This document shows positions 18,901-27,319 of a stretch of DNA of 64,000 nucleotides, one piece after another. Position numbers and translations under genes: made by a program. How positions within the stretch are numbered: the first letter of the stretch is position 1; each line of letters begins with the position of its first letter. The notes under the pieces are model-generated. The model ran no database searches, had not been told where the DNA came from, and worked only from the letters and a program-made list of their open reading frames with translations. The DNA is from Desulfobacterium sp. (lineage in GTDB: Bacteria; Desulfobacterota; Desulfobacteria; Desulfobacterales; Desulfobacteraceae), in contig JAQYWC010000004.1 in NCBI GenBank assembly GCA_030145245.1, forward strand, positions 24,664 to 88,663, read 5' to 3'.

Positions 18901-19636
18901 GGCCCCGGCCGGCCGGGCCCTTTCCCTCACAGCCCTGGGACCTGTATCCGTGACGGATAATCAGTTCACCACCAGGGATATATGCCCGGAACAAGGTTTA
19001 CAACCCTATCTTGGGGCAACGGTATCGATATTGAACCTGGGTGTTTCCAATGAGCTTTATGGGCAACTGTTCCTGTTTTTCCTGCTGTCCTATCTGAATA
19101 CGGACTCCCTCAAGCCCAATGGCGGTGTGAGTGTGACAGGTGATGAAATAAATATTCCCGCCGGGACTGCTGATCCGTCGTCCTATGAATGTATTGCCAA
19201 CGGCAATGTGCTGTTCAGCAACAACCAGTGCCTGCTGGACCTTTTTGATTCTGAAAGGGATATGGTATTGTTATCGTCATCCATAATGATCGCAACACTC
19301 GACGACATCGGTTTCCATGGCAATCAATGTGATTTTGATGCCGTGCCGGCCATGGACTTCATCCTTTCCCAGGCCATTCTTTTTGGCTTTTCCCTGCGGG
19401 TGAGCAATAACAGGTTCAAGGAGGGGGTTTTATTTAATTCACTGTTTTCCGCCATCACCCTTGGTTTACTCAATATGACCACCCACAACCAGGCGACCCA
19501 CTGTCTCTGGATCAGCGGTTTCTGGGGCACAGATTCGCCTAATACGGTCCTGTGGTCATCTGTCCTGGGCGAAGAACAATCCTATTGCTCTATATTTAAA
19601 AATGTGTTTGGAGACTGGAAAAACCAGGGAGAATAG
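15995..19636 (+). CDS. DUF6519 protein with right-handed beta-helix, candidate receptor-binding fibre
   Basis: 1213 residues. The opening MKGDFSNWDFDGRNNFSGVL followed by HQQGRVLLDTDWNAQ is the signature of the DUF6519 family, found in contractile injection and phage-like loci. From residue ~520 onward the chain shows parallel beta-helix repeats (runs of N-x-(I/L)-x-I-x-x-N, G-I-x-(I/L)) like NosD and pectate lyases, e.g. VTVGRGGDFNKIQKAVDFL, IINNLILGGSGNGI, NLVIRENRIEDNG. Such helices bind or cut polysaccharides, so a target-binding or glycan-degrading fibre is likely by inference. A hydrophobic stretch at ~1015-1035 (LYGQLFLFFLLSYL) is unusual. Confidence 0.8.
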   Translation: MKGDFSNWDFDGRNNFSGVLHQQGRVLLDTDWNAQTRITANWQDQAGRDAIGPAVAAIPAGEPQGFKVVKAGVITGPAGDKATLDVMPGRTWADGLLVYLDGKTEDFATATATPTPTATYLEDPGPPIAPGIRDGVVLEVWRESVNGFQMPEELIEPALGGPDTTERLHTAMAFRLLRLEEEDTCETFREKLKHDLSYRGNLKVTLAPVTETEGDCPVMEGGGYTGFEHSLYRIEIARLNSGASPMFKWSGFNGGLVGRGKFDAAAQKVVITANLQPIITSGLDGFYLEAVEFDKELAHWEVTYGAKVTLNSDNEIELPATALFGSIPASGPSVFFRLWNGIEEISDFPFSTSSNSAKTLINGIRLEFDIGGGMDYKAGDFWTFKLRAGGIGNSPVAAPVFATTLETDLNNETNTLALQTEFNDNGFPISSNAVVEIKETGKWLITDPDLEKTFSVRKESGVLNVYHLNLIKTGPPEGIRYHRVPLAILNWDGSTIEEEKIDDCRRIFHPLTDLQGCCTVTVGRGGDFNKIQKAVDFLDKEAGGRICLLPGEYVENVDIHDRANIFIHGCGEQSKIMAKAALPVIDLADSTNIRIESLTVTAHDEGIGIHIHGSPQTVGKPASTRNILLTGLMVEADSQSAIKVMDGRFVTIRESLVEMEKNTRVSWPAIFFVGDDGLIQDNKIQVLAGQAEDMETPGELAPPAGRGGLQIGGTSDRVRIINNLILGGSGNGITLGHILETEGRDRTDIPFPGYFERDHPCYPCFLADDTTEAIDDDGNRVRMSAGALTEIHILGNRIYGMGMNGVGVAAFFNPEEIDKLEKLGKTGNLLISVNQLTIRDNDIRNCLQGELASITKEMLGKKGYGGISLADVENLVIRENRIEDNGTKVQKGEPICGVFVLHGEGVDISENRISNNGAKVSSYQQGPRGGIAIVKAVAPSAEYRVEALQLKYPLKQGVPAVTIHDNVVVAPAGRALSLTALGPVSVTDNQFTTRDICPEQGLQPYLGATVSILNLGVSNELYGQLFLFFLLSYLNTDSLKPNGGVSVTGDEINIPAGTADPSSYECIANGNVLFSNNQCLLDLFDSERDMVLLSSSIMIATLDDIGFHGNQCDFDAVPAMDFILSQAILFGFSLRVSNNRFKEGVLFNSLFSAITLGLLNMTTHNQATHCLWISGFWGTDSPNTVLWSSVLGEEQSYCSIFKNVFGDWKNQGE

Positions 19637-19639
19637 AAA

Positions 19640-20614
19640 ATGGATAAAACGATCAAGGGTAAGGATGTGAAAATTTCCTTCAGCGATATCTCCGGTAAAT
19701 TCGAGGGCCAGCTCAAGGGCGCGGATGAAGAACGCCTCAAAGGGCTGGAGGAGTTGAGCCTCTTGAGAAGAGTCAAAGCCGGCAGCCTGAAGCAGGAGAA
19801 AGAACGCCTGATTGAAAAGCTTGGACCTGATGATCCAAGGGTGGAAAAACTTCGGAACAAGGAGAAAAATGAGATACTCCTTTCCCGTAACCTGGCATTG
19901 GAAACCCAACGGGCCGGAACCGATGTGTCCGGTTTTGACCGGAAATCCTGGAATCTTTTCGGCCATGTCCGGGATATGAGTTCCCAGGGCGTGCCTGGTC
20001 TCACGGTTGGTCTTTTTGACGAAAACGGAAACTGGATAAAGAAATTAGGATACGGGTGTACGGACAAGGACGGCTATTTTTCCATTATCTATCCATTTAA
20101 AGGTAAAGAGGAAAAGAAGATCTCAGATTTACAGAAAATATTTATCCATGTTTCCGATAAGAACTACAAGACTTTATACAAGGACAGCGATCCCCTTTAT
20201 CCCGTGACCGGGCAGATGGACTACAGGGAGATTTATCTTACGGATGAAGATGCCTGCACACCACCTGAACCTGGCCGGGATGTTCCTTCGGCGAAACCCG
20301 GCACATGGATCGTCAAGGGAAGGGTTACCGATCAAGGGGGCCGTGGCCTGGCCTCCTTGACCGTGAGTGTCTACGATAAGGACCTCGTATTTGATGAAAG
20401 GCTGGGGACAATCCTTACGGACAAGGATGGAAATTTCATGGCCAGCTATGAATATAAAGAGTTCCCTGACCTGTTCGACGCAAATCCTGACATCTATCTG
20501 AAGGTATTGGATCGAAGAGGAAAGCTGCTTTACTCTTCCAGGAAAAAGGTCAGATGCAAGCCAGGGGGCATGGAGACGTTTGACTTAAAGATTAAAAGGA
20601 CAACGGGAAGATGA
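19640..20614 (+). CDS. Two-domain carboxypeptidase-regulatory-like protein of the eCIS locus
   Basis: 324 residues. Residues 20-85 are a charged helix, probably coiled coil (KGLEELSLLRRVKAGSLKQE). Two beta-sandwich domains follow, at ~110-205 and ~225-320, each starting with a strand-G-x-V-x-D-x-x-G-x-x-(V/L)-x-x-L pattern and ending in a TDKDG(Y/N)F motif, as in carboxypeptidase regulatory-like or SpaA-type Ig folds. There is no signal peptide. It overlaps the first cargo gene by an ATGA junction, so it may be an adaptor or chaperone for that cargo; this is inferred from position. Confidence 0.65.
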   Translation: MDKTIKGKDVKISFSDISGKFEGQLKGADEERLKGLEELSLLRRVKAGSLKQEKERLIEKLGPDDPRVEKLRNKEKNEILLSRNLALETQRAGTDVSGFDRKSWNLFGHVRDMSSQGVPGLTVGLFDENGNWIKKLGYGCTDKDGYFSIIYPFKGKEEKKISDLQKIFIHVSDKNYKTLYKDSDPLYPVTGQMDYREIYLTDEDACTPPEPGRDVPSAKPGTWIVKGRVTDQGGRGLASLTVSVYDKDLVFDERLGTILTDKDGNFMASYEYKEFPDLFDANPDIYLKVLDRRGKLLYSSRKKVRCKPGGMETFDLKIKRTTGR

Positions 20615-23523
20615 AAGCCCTTGCCGGGAAACCGCATCAGGGCAGTGCAAACAGGAAAATCCACCATAGGGTTCACTGGCCCCTGAAAAATGCCCCCTGC
20701 ACTGACAGCGACCGGCAAATACCAATGATACAACCCAAAACCATCTGCCCCTGCGACGGCGGCTGCCCCCGTTGTACGCCAGTTATTCAGCCCAAAATCA
20801 TTTGTGGGCAAAGAACCGTCCCTGGGGACATTAATTTGCAAATACAAAATTTGCAAGGCCGCGGTCAGCCGCTTTCCTTTGCAACTGTCAATTATTTTCA
20901 ACGACGCTTTGGTCACGATTTCAGCCAGATTAGAATTCACAATGATTTGAATGCAAATCGATCAGCTCAAAAGCTTAATGCCAGAGCATATACCCATGGA
21001 CAACATATTGTTTTTGGGCAGGGCCAGTATGACCCTCAAACCCGTTCGGGTAAAAAACTGTTAGCCCATGAGCTTGTTCATACCATCCAGCAAGGGGGGG
21101 CAAACCCGGTTAATGATGAAGCAAAATCTGTTGAAAAAATTCAAGGGGCAGATGCTAAACAGATCATTCAACCGAGTCCCCTTTCCCAGGATTTAGCAAC
21201 CAGGGTTGCCATGCTGGATTTTGCAGATGAGCAGGATCGAAACAGGTTCTGGGGGAATGTATGGTCCATTGGCAGCTGTCATGATCCTGAAGCACTTTAT
21301 ATTATTGAGCAGGCGTTGAGAATCAATCCACCGCAGGACGCAAGGGATGTAACCCCCATCCGTACCCAATTGGGTACGGCAGCTATTGCAGCAAGCCTTT
21401 CTGTGCCGGCCGATATTGACCAGGCCCTGGTCATTGCGGTCAGCCGGGCAACCCAGGTTCGCGGTGGAACACCAACCCGCCATGGGATTCGGGATCTTTT
21501 ACAGCATGCCACCATTAATTGTCCTACCCTTCAATACCTTCATACACAATATTCATCGGGAGAACTGGGGCGTGATTTTGGCAGCAATTACAGCCGGAGC
21601 TATTTAACCGCCCATTTGATACCAGGATTAGCAAGAAGGATGAGTGTCTGCACAAGACCTGCTGAAACCGAAACCGAGCCAGCCCGGGAAACAGCAACAG
21701 AACCTGAGTCTCCCTCACCTGCTCTGGCGACTCCTGGGCGGGAAGGAGACCCACGAACCAGCTTTTATTCACATACCATTTCGATCAGTGAGTCCCGGGG
21801 CCCGTCACCAGCACCCCGGCAAATTCGCTATATGATAGAATACAATCGTTTTCACCGAGGGGAACAAGGCGCATATGTCCTTTATATTCAGCATGTAACC
21901 GCAGATGCAGGTTCCGGGGATCAGCATTTTTCTTATCCAGGCTATTTAGGGATTGGAAGTGACTTAACTGTTGTGCCAGAAAGAGAAAATATTGTTTTAA
22001 ATTATGTTCTGGATGATATCCTTGAATCAGCCCATGCTCACGGGGCAGAAGGTTTATGGTCAGTTTTTCTTGCTTCCCGGGAGACCATCCGTGGAACAAG
22101 AGCCTATGAAATCAATAATCCAAATGATCTGCGCGCTCCAATTGGAGTCCGTTTAAATCGATCCTGGGCATTGGAAACAGGGGCCGCTCCCCATGGGCAA
22201 ATGCCGGGCGGGCAAAGTCCGGAAGAGTACGGTCTTGCAGAATATACGGATGAACGGCATGAAGCTTCCATGGCATGGCTGGAATCAGAATATGGCAGCT
22301 CGGTCCGTGGCCATGGAGAGGATTTTGAACTTCATGGTCTTCATCACCTTGATTACGATATTGTTCGATTAGCCAGGGGCCGTCAATATTGGATCCTAGA
22401 TTTCCGAAGATCTGTCATTGACCCATCCCGTGCCCCGGCACGGGCTGAAACCAGAAGATTACTCGAATTTCATCAAGGGCGGGCAGGGGCTCCTGTCCTT
22501 GCCGGAACGGAAGCTGCCTCGCAATTACGTCCCTTGTTAGGAGTGGAAGGCGTGGGAGATCATACCGTGTTACATTTATGGGAAAATGAATTTCTGGCAA
22601 ACTACGGACAGTGGCCTCGTAGACGTGGAGGGTTGGCTGCACTACTTGGAAACAGAATGGGATGTGAGCGGAGACAGGCCATGGCGAGACGATTGGTAAG
22701 CCGGATTTCAGCACAAATGGAAGCACAAACTGCAGATGCGACCACTGTACGGCCCCCCCAGAGGGATCTGGTTCCAACAGAACCTGGGGGCAGACTGGAA
22801 TTCGCCCAGGGGCTGCGATCTCGTTTGGGCCTGCAAGGACCATCGGACCGGGTTCTTACCGGATTCTGGGAACGTTTAACGGTTGCCCAGGAGGATGAGG
22901 ATTATATTGAAGAACTTAATCAGCTGGGCCTGGTTCGTTCTTATATGCACAATTTGAGATTTCCGGATCAGAGACCGAGCGAACTCTCCAACCCCAGAGC
23001 CATACGTATAAATGATTTCAGTCATTATGGTACAGGTGTTGATCTTCACAATGCGCGGCAAAATATCTGGAATCATATGTTCCGGGTTCATGCTGTTGAT
23101 CCCCAGTTTTTTGCTGCAGTTTTGCAGTTTTGTCATGCATTACATGCCATGGGTGTTCGAAGATTGTTCACGGCAGGTCATTATCGAAGTCCGTTAAGTC
23201 CCAACGATTCCCATTCAAGGGGAAGAGCGATTGATATTACAGGTTTTGGATTTGGAGCTGCCCATAATTTGAGATTGTCAAATGATGACGACCAAACAGC
23301 CTGGAATGATACTGTCAGTCTCTTGCCAGATGGCAGGACATATCGGGAAGCGATGCTTGAAATTTCTCAATTAATGAGTCGGTATTTTTCATGGATAGGT
23401 GGCCCTGGCAGAGACCAAAGACATAATGATCATTTTCATTGTGAAATCAGCCGTGGGCGGGGAGAACGTTTTCAATATCTTCCAGCTACCCCATTGGATC
23501 CCCATCCTGAAACAAGAAGATAA
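20611..23523 (+). CDS. eCIS cargo: DUF4157 core with C-terminal M15-type peptidase
   Basis: 970 residues. The leader carries the motif CPCDGGCPRC (residues ~46-55). The DUF4157 (eCIS core) domain at ~83-165 ends in LAHELVHTIQQ, with a zincin-like HExxH at 153-157. The centre is unassigned. The C-terminus (~830-955) fits the M15/extensin-like zinc D-Ala-D-Ala carboxypeptidase fold: SHSRGRAIDI near 867 (His and Asp ligands) and NDHFH near 939 (His ligand). This suggests a cell-wall-cutting effector. Base composition is clearly more AT-rich than the structural genes, a sign of separate acquisition. The start overlaps the previous stop. Confidence 0.8.
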   Translation: MKALAGKPHQGSANRKIHHRVHWPLKNAPCTDSDRQIPMIQPKTICPCDGGCPRCTPVIQPKIICGQRTVPGDINLQIQNLQGRGQPLSFATVNYFQRRFGHDFSQIRIHNDLNANRSAQKLNARAYTHGQHIVFGQGQYDPQTRSGKKLLAHELVHTIQQGGANPVNDEAKSVEKIQGADAKQIIQPSPLSQDLATRVAMLDFADEQDRNRFWGNVWSIGSCHDPEALYIIEQALRINPPQDARDVTPIRTQLGTAAIAASLSVPADIDQALVIAVSRATQVRGGTPTRHGIRDLLQHATINCPTLQYLHTQYSSGELGRDFGSNYSRSYLTAHLIPGLARRMSVCTRPAETETEPARETATEPESPSPALATPGREGDPRTSFYSHTISISESRGPSPAPRQIRYMIEYNRFHRGEQGAYVLYIQHVTADAGSGDQHFSYPGYLGIGSDLTVVPERENIVLNYVLDDILESAHAHGAEGLWSVFLASRETIRGTRAYEINNPNDLRAPIGVRLNRSWALETGAAPHGQMPGGQSPEEYGLAEYTDERHEASMAWLESEYGSSVRGHGEDFELHGLHHLDYDIVRLARGRQYWILDFRRSVIDPSRAPARAETRRLLEFHQGRAGAPVLAGTEAASQLRPLLGVEGVGDHTVLHLWENEFLANYGQWPRRRGGLAALLGNRMGCERRQAMARRLVSRISAQMEAQTADATTVRPPQRDLVPTEPGGRLEFAQGLRSRLGLQGPSDRVLTGFWERLTVAQEDEDYIEELNQLGLVRSYMHNLRFPDQRPSELSNPRAIRINDFSHYGTGVDLHNARQNIWNHMFRVHAVDPQFFAAVLQFCHALHAMGVRRLFTAGHYRSPLSPNDSHSRGRAIDITGFGFGAAHNLRLSNDDDQTAWNDTVSLLPDGRTYREAMLEISQLMSRYFSWIGGPGRDQRHNDHFHCEISRGRGERFQYLPATPLDPHPETRR

Positions 23524-23555
23524 TCAGACGTACAGGAGAGGTGGAAACTGAAATC

Positions 23556-23687
23556 ATGATCGCTTTAGCGAAGAAGCATAACGCCAACCAGCCATTGACA
23601 ACAAATCGTCAATTTGAACTTATCCTGTGGTATCATGGGAAGTGTGGCCCAGGCTTTCGGCAGAAGCGGATGGAGAACAGGCCGTGA
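23556..23687 (+). pseudogene. Decayed leader of a further eCIS cargo gene
   Basis: A 43-codon frame begins MIALAKKHNANQ, almost the same start as the two cargo genes downstream (MIALAKKPKDN and MIALAKKQNTN), then shows a shrunken version of the cysteine motif (YHGKCGPGFRQK against CHGGCPRCGPVLQAK) and stops. At DNA level the end of the frame can be aligned with those genes if a deletion of about 10 bp is allowed. The rest, to 23797, contains no recognisable coding sequence. I read it as the remnant of a fourth cargo gene. Confidence 0.55.
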
Positions 23688-23809
23688 TGACTGGCATAAT
23701 GCCTTGGCAAATAACCCTTTTTTAGGAACACCGTGATAACGCCTTTGTTTCTGCAATGGGTCATCACTGAATTGAAAGTGGCGAAAACGGAACGGCGGTG
23801 AATGAAAAC

Positions 23810-24607
23810 ATGATTGCTTTAGCAAAAAAGCCGAAGGATAACCATGGATTAAAGAGAAGGCGTACCGGAACCAGACATCCCCCGGTTCCAGTCCCATCCA
23901 CGGAAGCCCCGTTTCTTCAACGCAAACCATTCTGTCCCTGCCATGGCGGCTGTCCCCGGTGTGGGCCTGTTCTACAGGCAAAACCCATGGTTGGCCGGCC
24001 CGGCGACAGGTATGAACAACAAGCGGACAGGGTGGCGGATCAGGTGATGGGCATGCCCGGGCCCCGTGTGCAACTCACGCCGGAGGTCACTAGCCCCGAA
24101 GCAGTAGTTGAAGGTGAGGGCCGGCGTTTTCGGCGGGAGAGACAGCGGGATCTGTCCCGGATCATTTCCGGGATGCGGTTTCGAAAAATCCGAAGGGACT
24201 GTCCCAGAAGCACCCGGGTCCGGCTGCTCAGGGTGCTTGCCCGGATGCGGACCCGGGTTAATGCCAACCCCCACTGCGTGAGGTTTTTCCGAAGGCAGTT
24301 TGGCATCACGCCGGACCGGCTGTTTCACCCCCACTCCGTCCCAACCATAACGGTTGATCCTGATATGGTTCGCAGCGGCGTATGCCGGTGCCCGGAACCG
24401 TCCATCCGCATACAACAGGCTCTTTGCCGGTCAAGATGGCTTGAAAGGGTCATCATGCATGAATTAACACATTATGCCGGTTGCCTTACCCGGTCCCGCA
24501 GGCCATGTTCCGAGGCGTTGGCAGAGAGGGGCGCGGACCGCTGTATCGGCACACACAGTGAAGTCCTTGAAGCGGAAAGGAAGCGCCGGGAGAGGGGAGG
24601 GGAATGA
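23810..24607 (+). CDS. eCIS cargo-type protein with C-terminal HExxH metalloprotease-like domain
   Basis: 265 residues from ATG 23810; a GTG at 23798 is in frame, but the ATG aligns with the MIALAKK starts of its neighbours. The leader has CPCHGGCPRC, then a YEQQADRVADQVM helix typical of the region before a DUF4157 core. The core itself is missing. Instead a basic region leads to an unrelated domain with VIMHELTHYAGC (HELTH at 217-221) followed by CSEALAERGADRC, a plausible zinc site with a downstream acidic ligand. The C-terminal domain has several cysteines that could form disulphides. Likely role: a short proteolytic effector delivered by the particle (inference). Confidence 0.7.
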   Translation: MIALAKKPKDNHGLKRRRTGTRHPPVPVPSTEAPFLQRKPFCPCHGGCPRCGPVLQAKPMVGRPGDRYEQQADRVADQVMGMPGPRVQLTPEVTSPEAVVEGEGRRFRRERQRDLSRIISGMRFRKIRRDCPRSTRVRLLRVLARMRTRVNANPHCVRFFRRQFGITPDRLFHPHSVPTITVDPDMVRSGVCRCPEPSIRIQQALCRSRWLERVIMHELTHYAGCLTRSRRPCSEALAERGADRCIGTHSEVLEAERKRRERGGE

Positions 24608-24611
24608 AGCC

Positions 24612-26474
24612 ATGATCGCTTTAGCAAAAAAACAGAACACAAACCAGGAAGTGACAAAAAAGCGTACTGGAACCAGACAAAGGCCGGTCCCGGGTACAAG
24701 AAGCGTTTCAGCCACAGCCATATCCTCAGTTCCCGGGCTTCTTCAATGCAAACCCATCTGTCCATGCCATGGCGGCTGTCCCCGGTGTGGGCCGGTTGTG
24801 CAGGCCAAACCCATGGTCGGCCGGCCCGACGATAAGTACGAACAACAAGCGGACAGGGTGGCGGATCAGGTGATGCGAATGCCCGGGTCCGGGGTGCAGC
24901 AAAAAACAGCCTGTCCCTGCGGGGATGAAGAGATTAAAGGGGAGTTGATTCAAACAAAACAGGAGCAGGGGCAAAGCCTCCAAAGCCGGGCGATTTCAAA
25001 TGCGCAAACCCATCCCCAATATTGCCAGGGCAAACCGCTTTCCCAATCGTCCCGGAGGTTTTTCGAACCGCGGTTTGGGCAGGATTTCAGTGATGTCCGG
25101 GTGCATACATGTGATTCAGCTGTGGAGATCAGCCGGGGATTAAATGCCCAGGCACTGACATATAAAAAAAATATCTACTTTAACCGGAATAGATACGATC
25201 CTGAGACCTCGCCAGGTAAACGCTTACTTGCCCATGAACTCACCCATGTGATTCAGCAACAGGGTAAAACTTCCCCAAACACACCCTGTGTCAAAGACAG
25301 CATTCAACGGGCCTGCGGTCCGGCTCAGATCGGCCAGCCAACCGGATGTACCTTTGACGACAGGGAAGTGGTTCGTCCCCGGTATCTGTTTGTCGTTAAC
25401 TGCGACCGGTTCAAGCGGGGAAACGAGGATGACCTGAGGATCGATGCCCGCCGGATTCGTCAGGGCGATGTGGTGGAACTCCACGGCATTGCCAGCATTG
25501 AAGGTGATCCTGATTTTAACTTAAATCTCTCCTGTGCCCGGGCCTTAAAGGCAAAAACGGTTGTGGAGGACGTCCTCAGGCGGCGGGGGATAACTGCGAC
25601 CATTCGTGTTTTCAACCACGGGGCCACCCCGGGCAACCGGGAGGCCCAGCGGAGTGTGGTCATGAACATTCAGACCCCCGCCCCCCCGGAACCCACCCGG
25701 CGCTGTGGACCCGATGCCACGGACTGGTTCATCCGGCAGGTGGCGGCCGCGAAACGGGATCCTGCGGTGCTGGCCGTGCGGGCGGACCTGGCAGGGGCCA
25801 GCCGTGTTGCGGCAGGGGGGGGATTCTCGGCAGAGCGGATTGCCGAAGGGGCTGTGGTAAAACGGGTTCTTGCGGCAGAAAGTGCGCTGACCGCCGCCGG
25901 TAACCCACCCACCCGCACCCCTGGATTCCGTCGGCAGCTGACAGCCTCCGTTCCCGGTCAGCGGGCGTTTGGCCGGGCGTTGGTGGCTGCAACCGTTCCC
26001 ATTGCCGGAGCCAGGGAAGCGCTGGTGCTGGCTGCCATTCGCAGGGCCGCCCTTGGCTGGCAGAACCTGGTCGGCACAGGGCGCCGTTTTGATTTCAAAA
26101 ACGATTCCAGGACCATGCTAAACCCTTCCTCGCAAAACTGCCCGGATGACTGCGCCAGCACGATTACACTGTGTCCCGGCACCGCATCGGACTGTTTCCG
26201 CACGGACGTGCCCGGCAACCTGTTCTTCGCCCATGTGGGCCGGTTTGTCGGCTGGACCGAACTTTCGCTTCAGCTTGGCTCCCAATTTGCCCAGCTCACA
26301 TCCACCGGGGCTTTTGACACCCCCGACGACACCGCCATGATCCGTCTCGGCTTCAGGCTCCCGGACCCGCTCACGCGATCCGCATTATGTGCCGCCATCA
26401 ACGCCAACCGATCCATATTTGTGCTGAGGCCCTGCGATAACTGCTCCGAAACAACCCGTGCGCAAGTTGTCTGA
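24612..26474 (+). CDS. eCIS cargo: DUF4157 core with OmpA-like and unassigned C-terminal domains
   Basis: 620 residues from ATG 24612, four bases after the previous stop. The start is chosen because it gives MIALAKK as in the paralogue and follows gaggggagggg; a longer frame upstream only overlaps the neighbour. The leader has CPCHGGCPRC and YEQQADRVADQVM. The DUF4157 core at ~135-220 ends in LAHELTHVIQQ (HELTH at 208-212). An OmpA-like segment follows (VELHGIASIEGDPDFN, LSCARALKAKTVVEDVL, ~285-345). The last ~250 residues contain an Ala-rich helical part and a Cys-containing end (CPDDCASTITLCPG) that I do not recognise. About 130 bp of the leader is near-identical in DNA to the preceding gene. 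Confidence 0.8.
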   Translation: MIALAKKQNTNQEVTKKRTGTRQRPVPGTRSVSATAISSVPGLLQCKPICPCHGGCPRCGPVVQAKPMVGRPDDKYEQQADRVADQVMRMPGSGVQQKTACPCGDEEIKGELIQTKQEQGQSLQSRAISNAQTHPQYCQGKPLSQSSRRFFEPRFGQDFSDVRVHTCDSAVEISRGLNAQALTYKKNIYFNRNRYDPETSPGKRLLAHELTHVIQQQGKTSPNTPCVKDSIQRACGPAQIGQPTGCTFDDREVVRPRYLFVVNCDRFKRGNEDDLRIDARRIRQGDVVELHGIASIEGDPDFNLNLSCARALKAKTVVEDVLRRRGITATIRVFNHGATPGNREAQRSVVMNIQTPAPPEPTRRCGPDATDWFIRQVAAAKRDPAVLAVRADLAGASRVAAGGGFSAERIAEGAVVKRVLAAESALTAAGNPPTRTPGFRRQLTASVPGQRAFGRALVAATVPIAGAREALVLAAIRRAALGWQNLVGTGRRFDFKNDSRTMLNPSSQNCPDDCASTITLCPGTASDCFRTDVPGNLFFAHVGRFVGWTELSLQLGSQFAQLTSTGAFDTPDDTAMIRLGFRLPDPLTRSALCAAINANRSIFVLRPCDNCSETTRAQVV

Positions 26475-26540
26475 CCCAACGACCCCATGAGGATCAGCCG
26501 GTGCAGGGAAAAATTAAATTCTGAATGCGGGAGAATTTCT

Positions 26541-27047
26541 ATGAAACAGAAGACTACGGAGAATGTTTTTCAAGCATTTATCGGTGAAGCAAAGGCATAT
26601 TTCAGGCTGCTTGCATACGCAGAACAGGCGGCAACGGAAGGCGAGGCGCAACTATCACTCCTGTTCCGCGCCATTGCCGAAGCCGAACGGGTCCATGCCA
26701 CCCGTCAGCTGAACCTCGTCAAGGAGATCGTAGTCAAGGATACGGACACAAACCTGGAGAACTCATTCCAGCGGGAAAAAACCATCAGTGAGAATGCATA
26801 CCCCGAATTCTTAAAGGACGCAGAGGAGGAGGGGGAAACCGCGGCGGCCCTGGTTTTCAGCCAGGCCAGGGATGTGGAGGGCTTCCACGCAAAACTATAC
26901 GAGCGTGCCATATTCAATGCCATCAAGATGAGGGTCAAAGCCTACTACGTGTGCCAGGTCTGCGGATACGTTGCCGATAAAAAGATCCGTAAGGAGTGTC
27001 CTGTCTGCGGCGCGCCAAAGGAAAAATTCAAGATCATTGATGTCTGA
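26541..27047 (+). CDS. Rubrerythrin
   Basis: 168 residues from ATG 26541, preceded by gggag; an upstream in-frame ATG at 26487 would add 18 residues unlike the family. The N-terminal four-helix ferritin-like domain has the diiron ligands in GEAKAYF, AEAERVH and a later E-G-F-H. The C-terminal rubredoxin-like knuckle has CQVCGY and CPVCGAP (residues ~134-155). Rubrerythrins reduce hydrogen peroxide in the cytoplasm of anaerobes. It is a stand-alone gene after the cargo genes and marks the end of the injection locus. Confidence 0.92.
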   Translation: MKQKTTENVFQAFIGEAKAYFRLLAYAEQAATEGEAQLSLLFRAIAEAERVHATRQLNLVKEIVVKDTDTNLENSFQREKTISENAYPEFLKDAEEEGETAAALVFSQARDVEGFHAKLYERAIFNAIKMRVKAYYVCQVCGYVADKKIRKECPVCGAPKEKFKIIDV

Positions 27048-27145
27048 ACTTGAGTACCGCCCATGATCCCCCATTTCAACATGATTCTCCGGTTAAATAA
27101 ATGCTATCTGATAAAAGGAAAAAAGACTTAATCAAAACAGTATGA

Positions 27146-27319
27146 CTAGGGTATGGTGGCCCGTGTAGAACTTTCTTTTGCCGATTTATAGGTCAGCCTC
27201 AGGTTGCAAAACAGGGTGGCCTGTTCAGAAGTGAAAAGTTTTCTGAGCAGTTTAATCTCGGTGCCGCTTTGGGTTGAAGGAAATCCGTTTGCCAATGCTT
27301 CGTAGATCTCTTTGTCCAT
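27146..27319 (-). pseudogene. N-terminal remnant of a ferredoxin-like/4Fe-4S protein gene
   Basis: The minus-strand frame starts at 27319 with a good ribosome site (gaggaaaaaatc then ATG) and gives MDKEIYEALANGFPSTQSGT, then EIKLLRKLFTSEQATLF, and stops after 57 residues. The pattern (SG-x-E-I-(R/K)-(L/I)-L-x-x-LFT-x-E-x-A) is the N-terminus of a family of 4Fe-4S proteins common in sulfate reducers. The cysteine-containing part is absent. It is probably a truncated gene; it could also be expressed as a small orphan peptide. Confidence 0.5.

Noticed and set aside
23565..23981. Long minus-strand open frame over the cargo remnant and leader region
   Set aside because: Its sequence is the complement of the conserved leader; no ribosome site or family similarity, and it is antisense to better supported genes.
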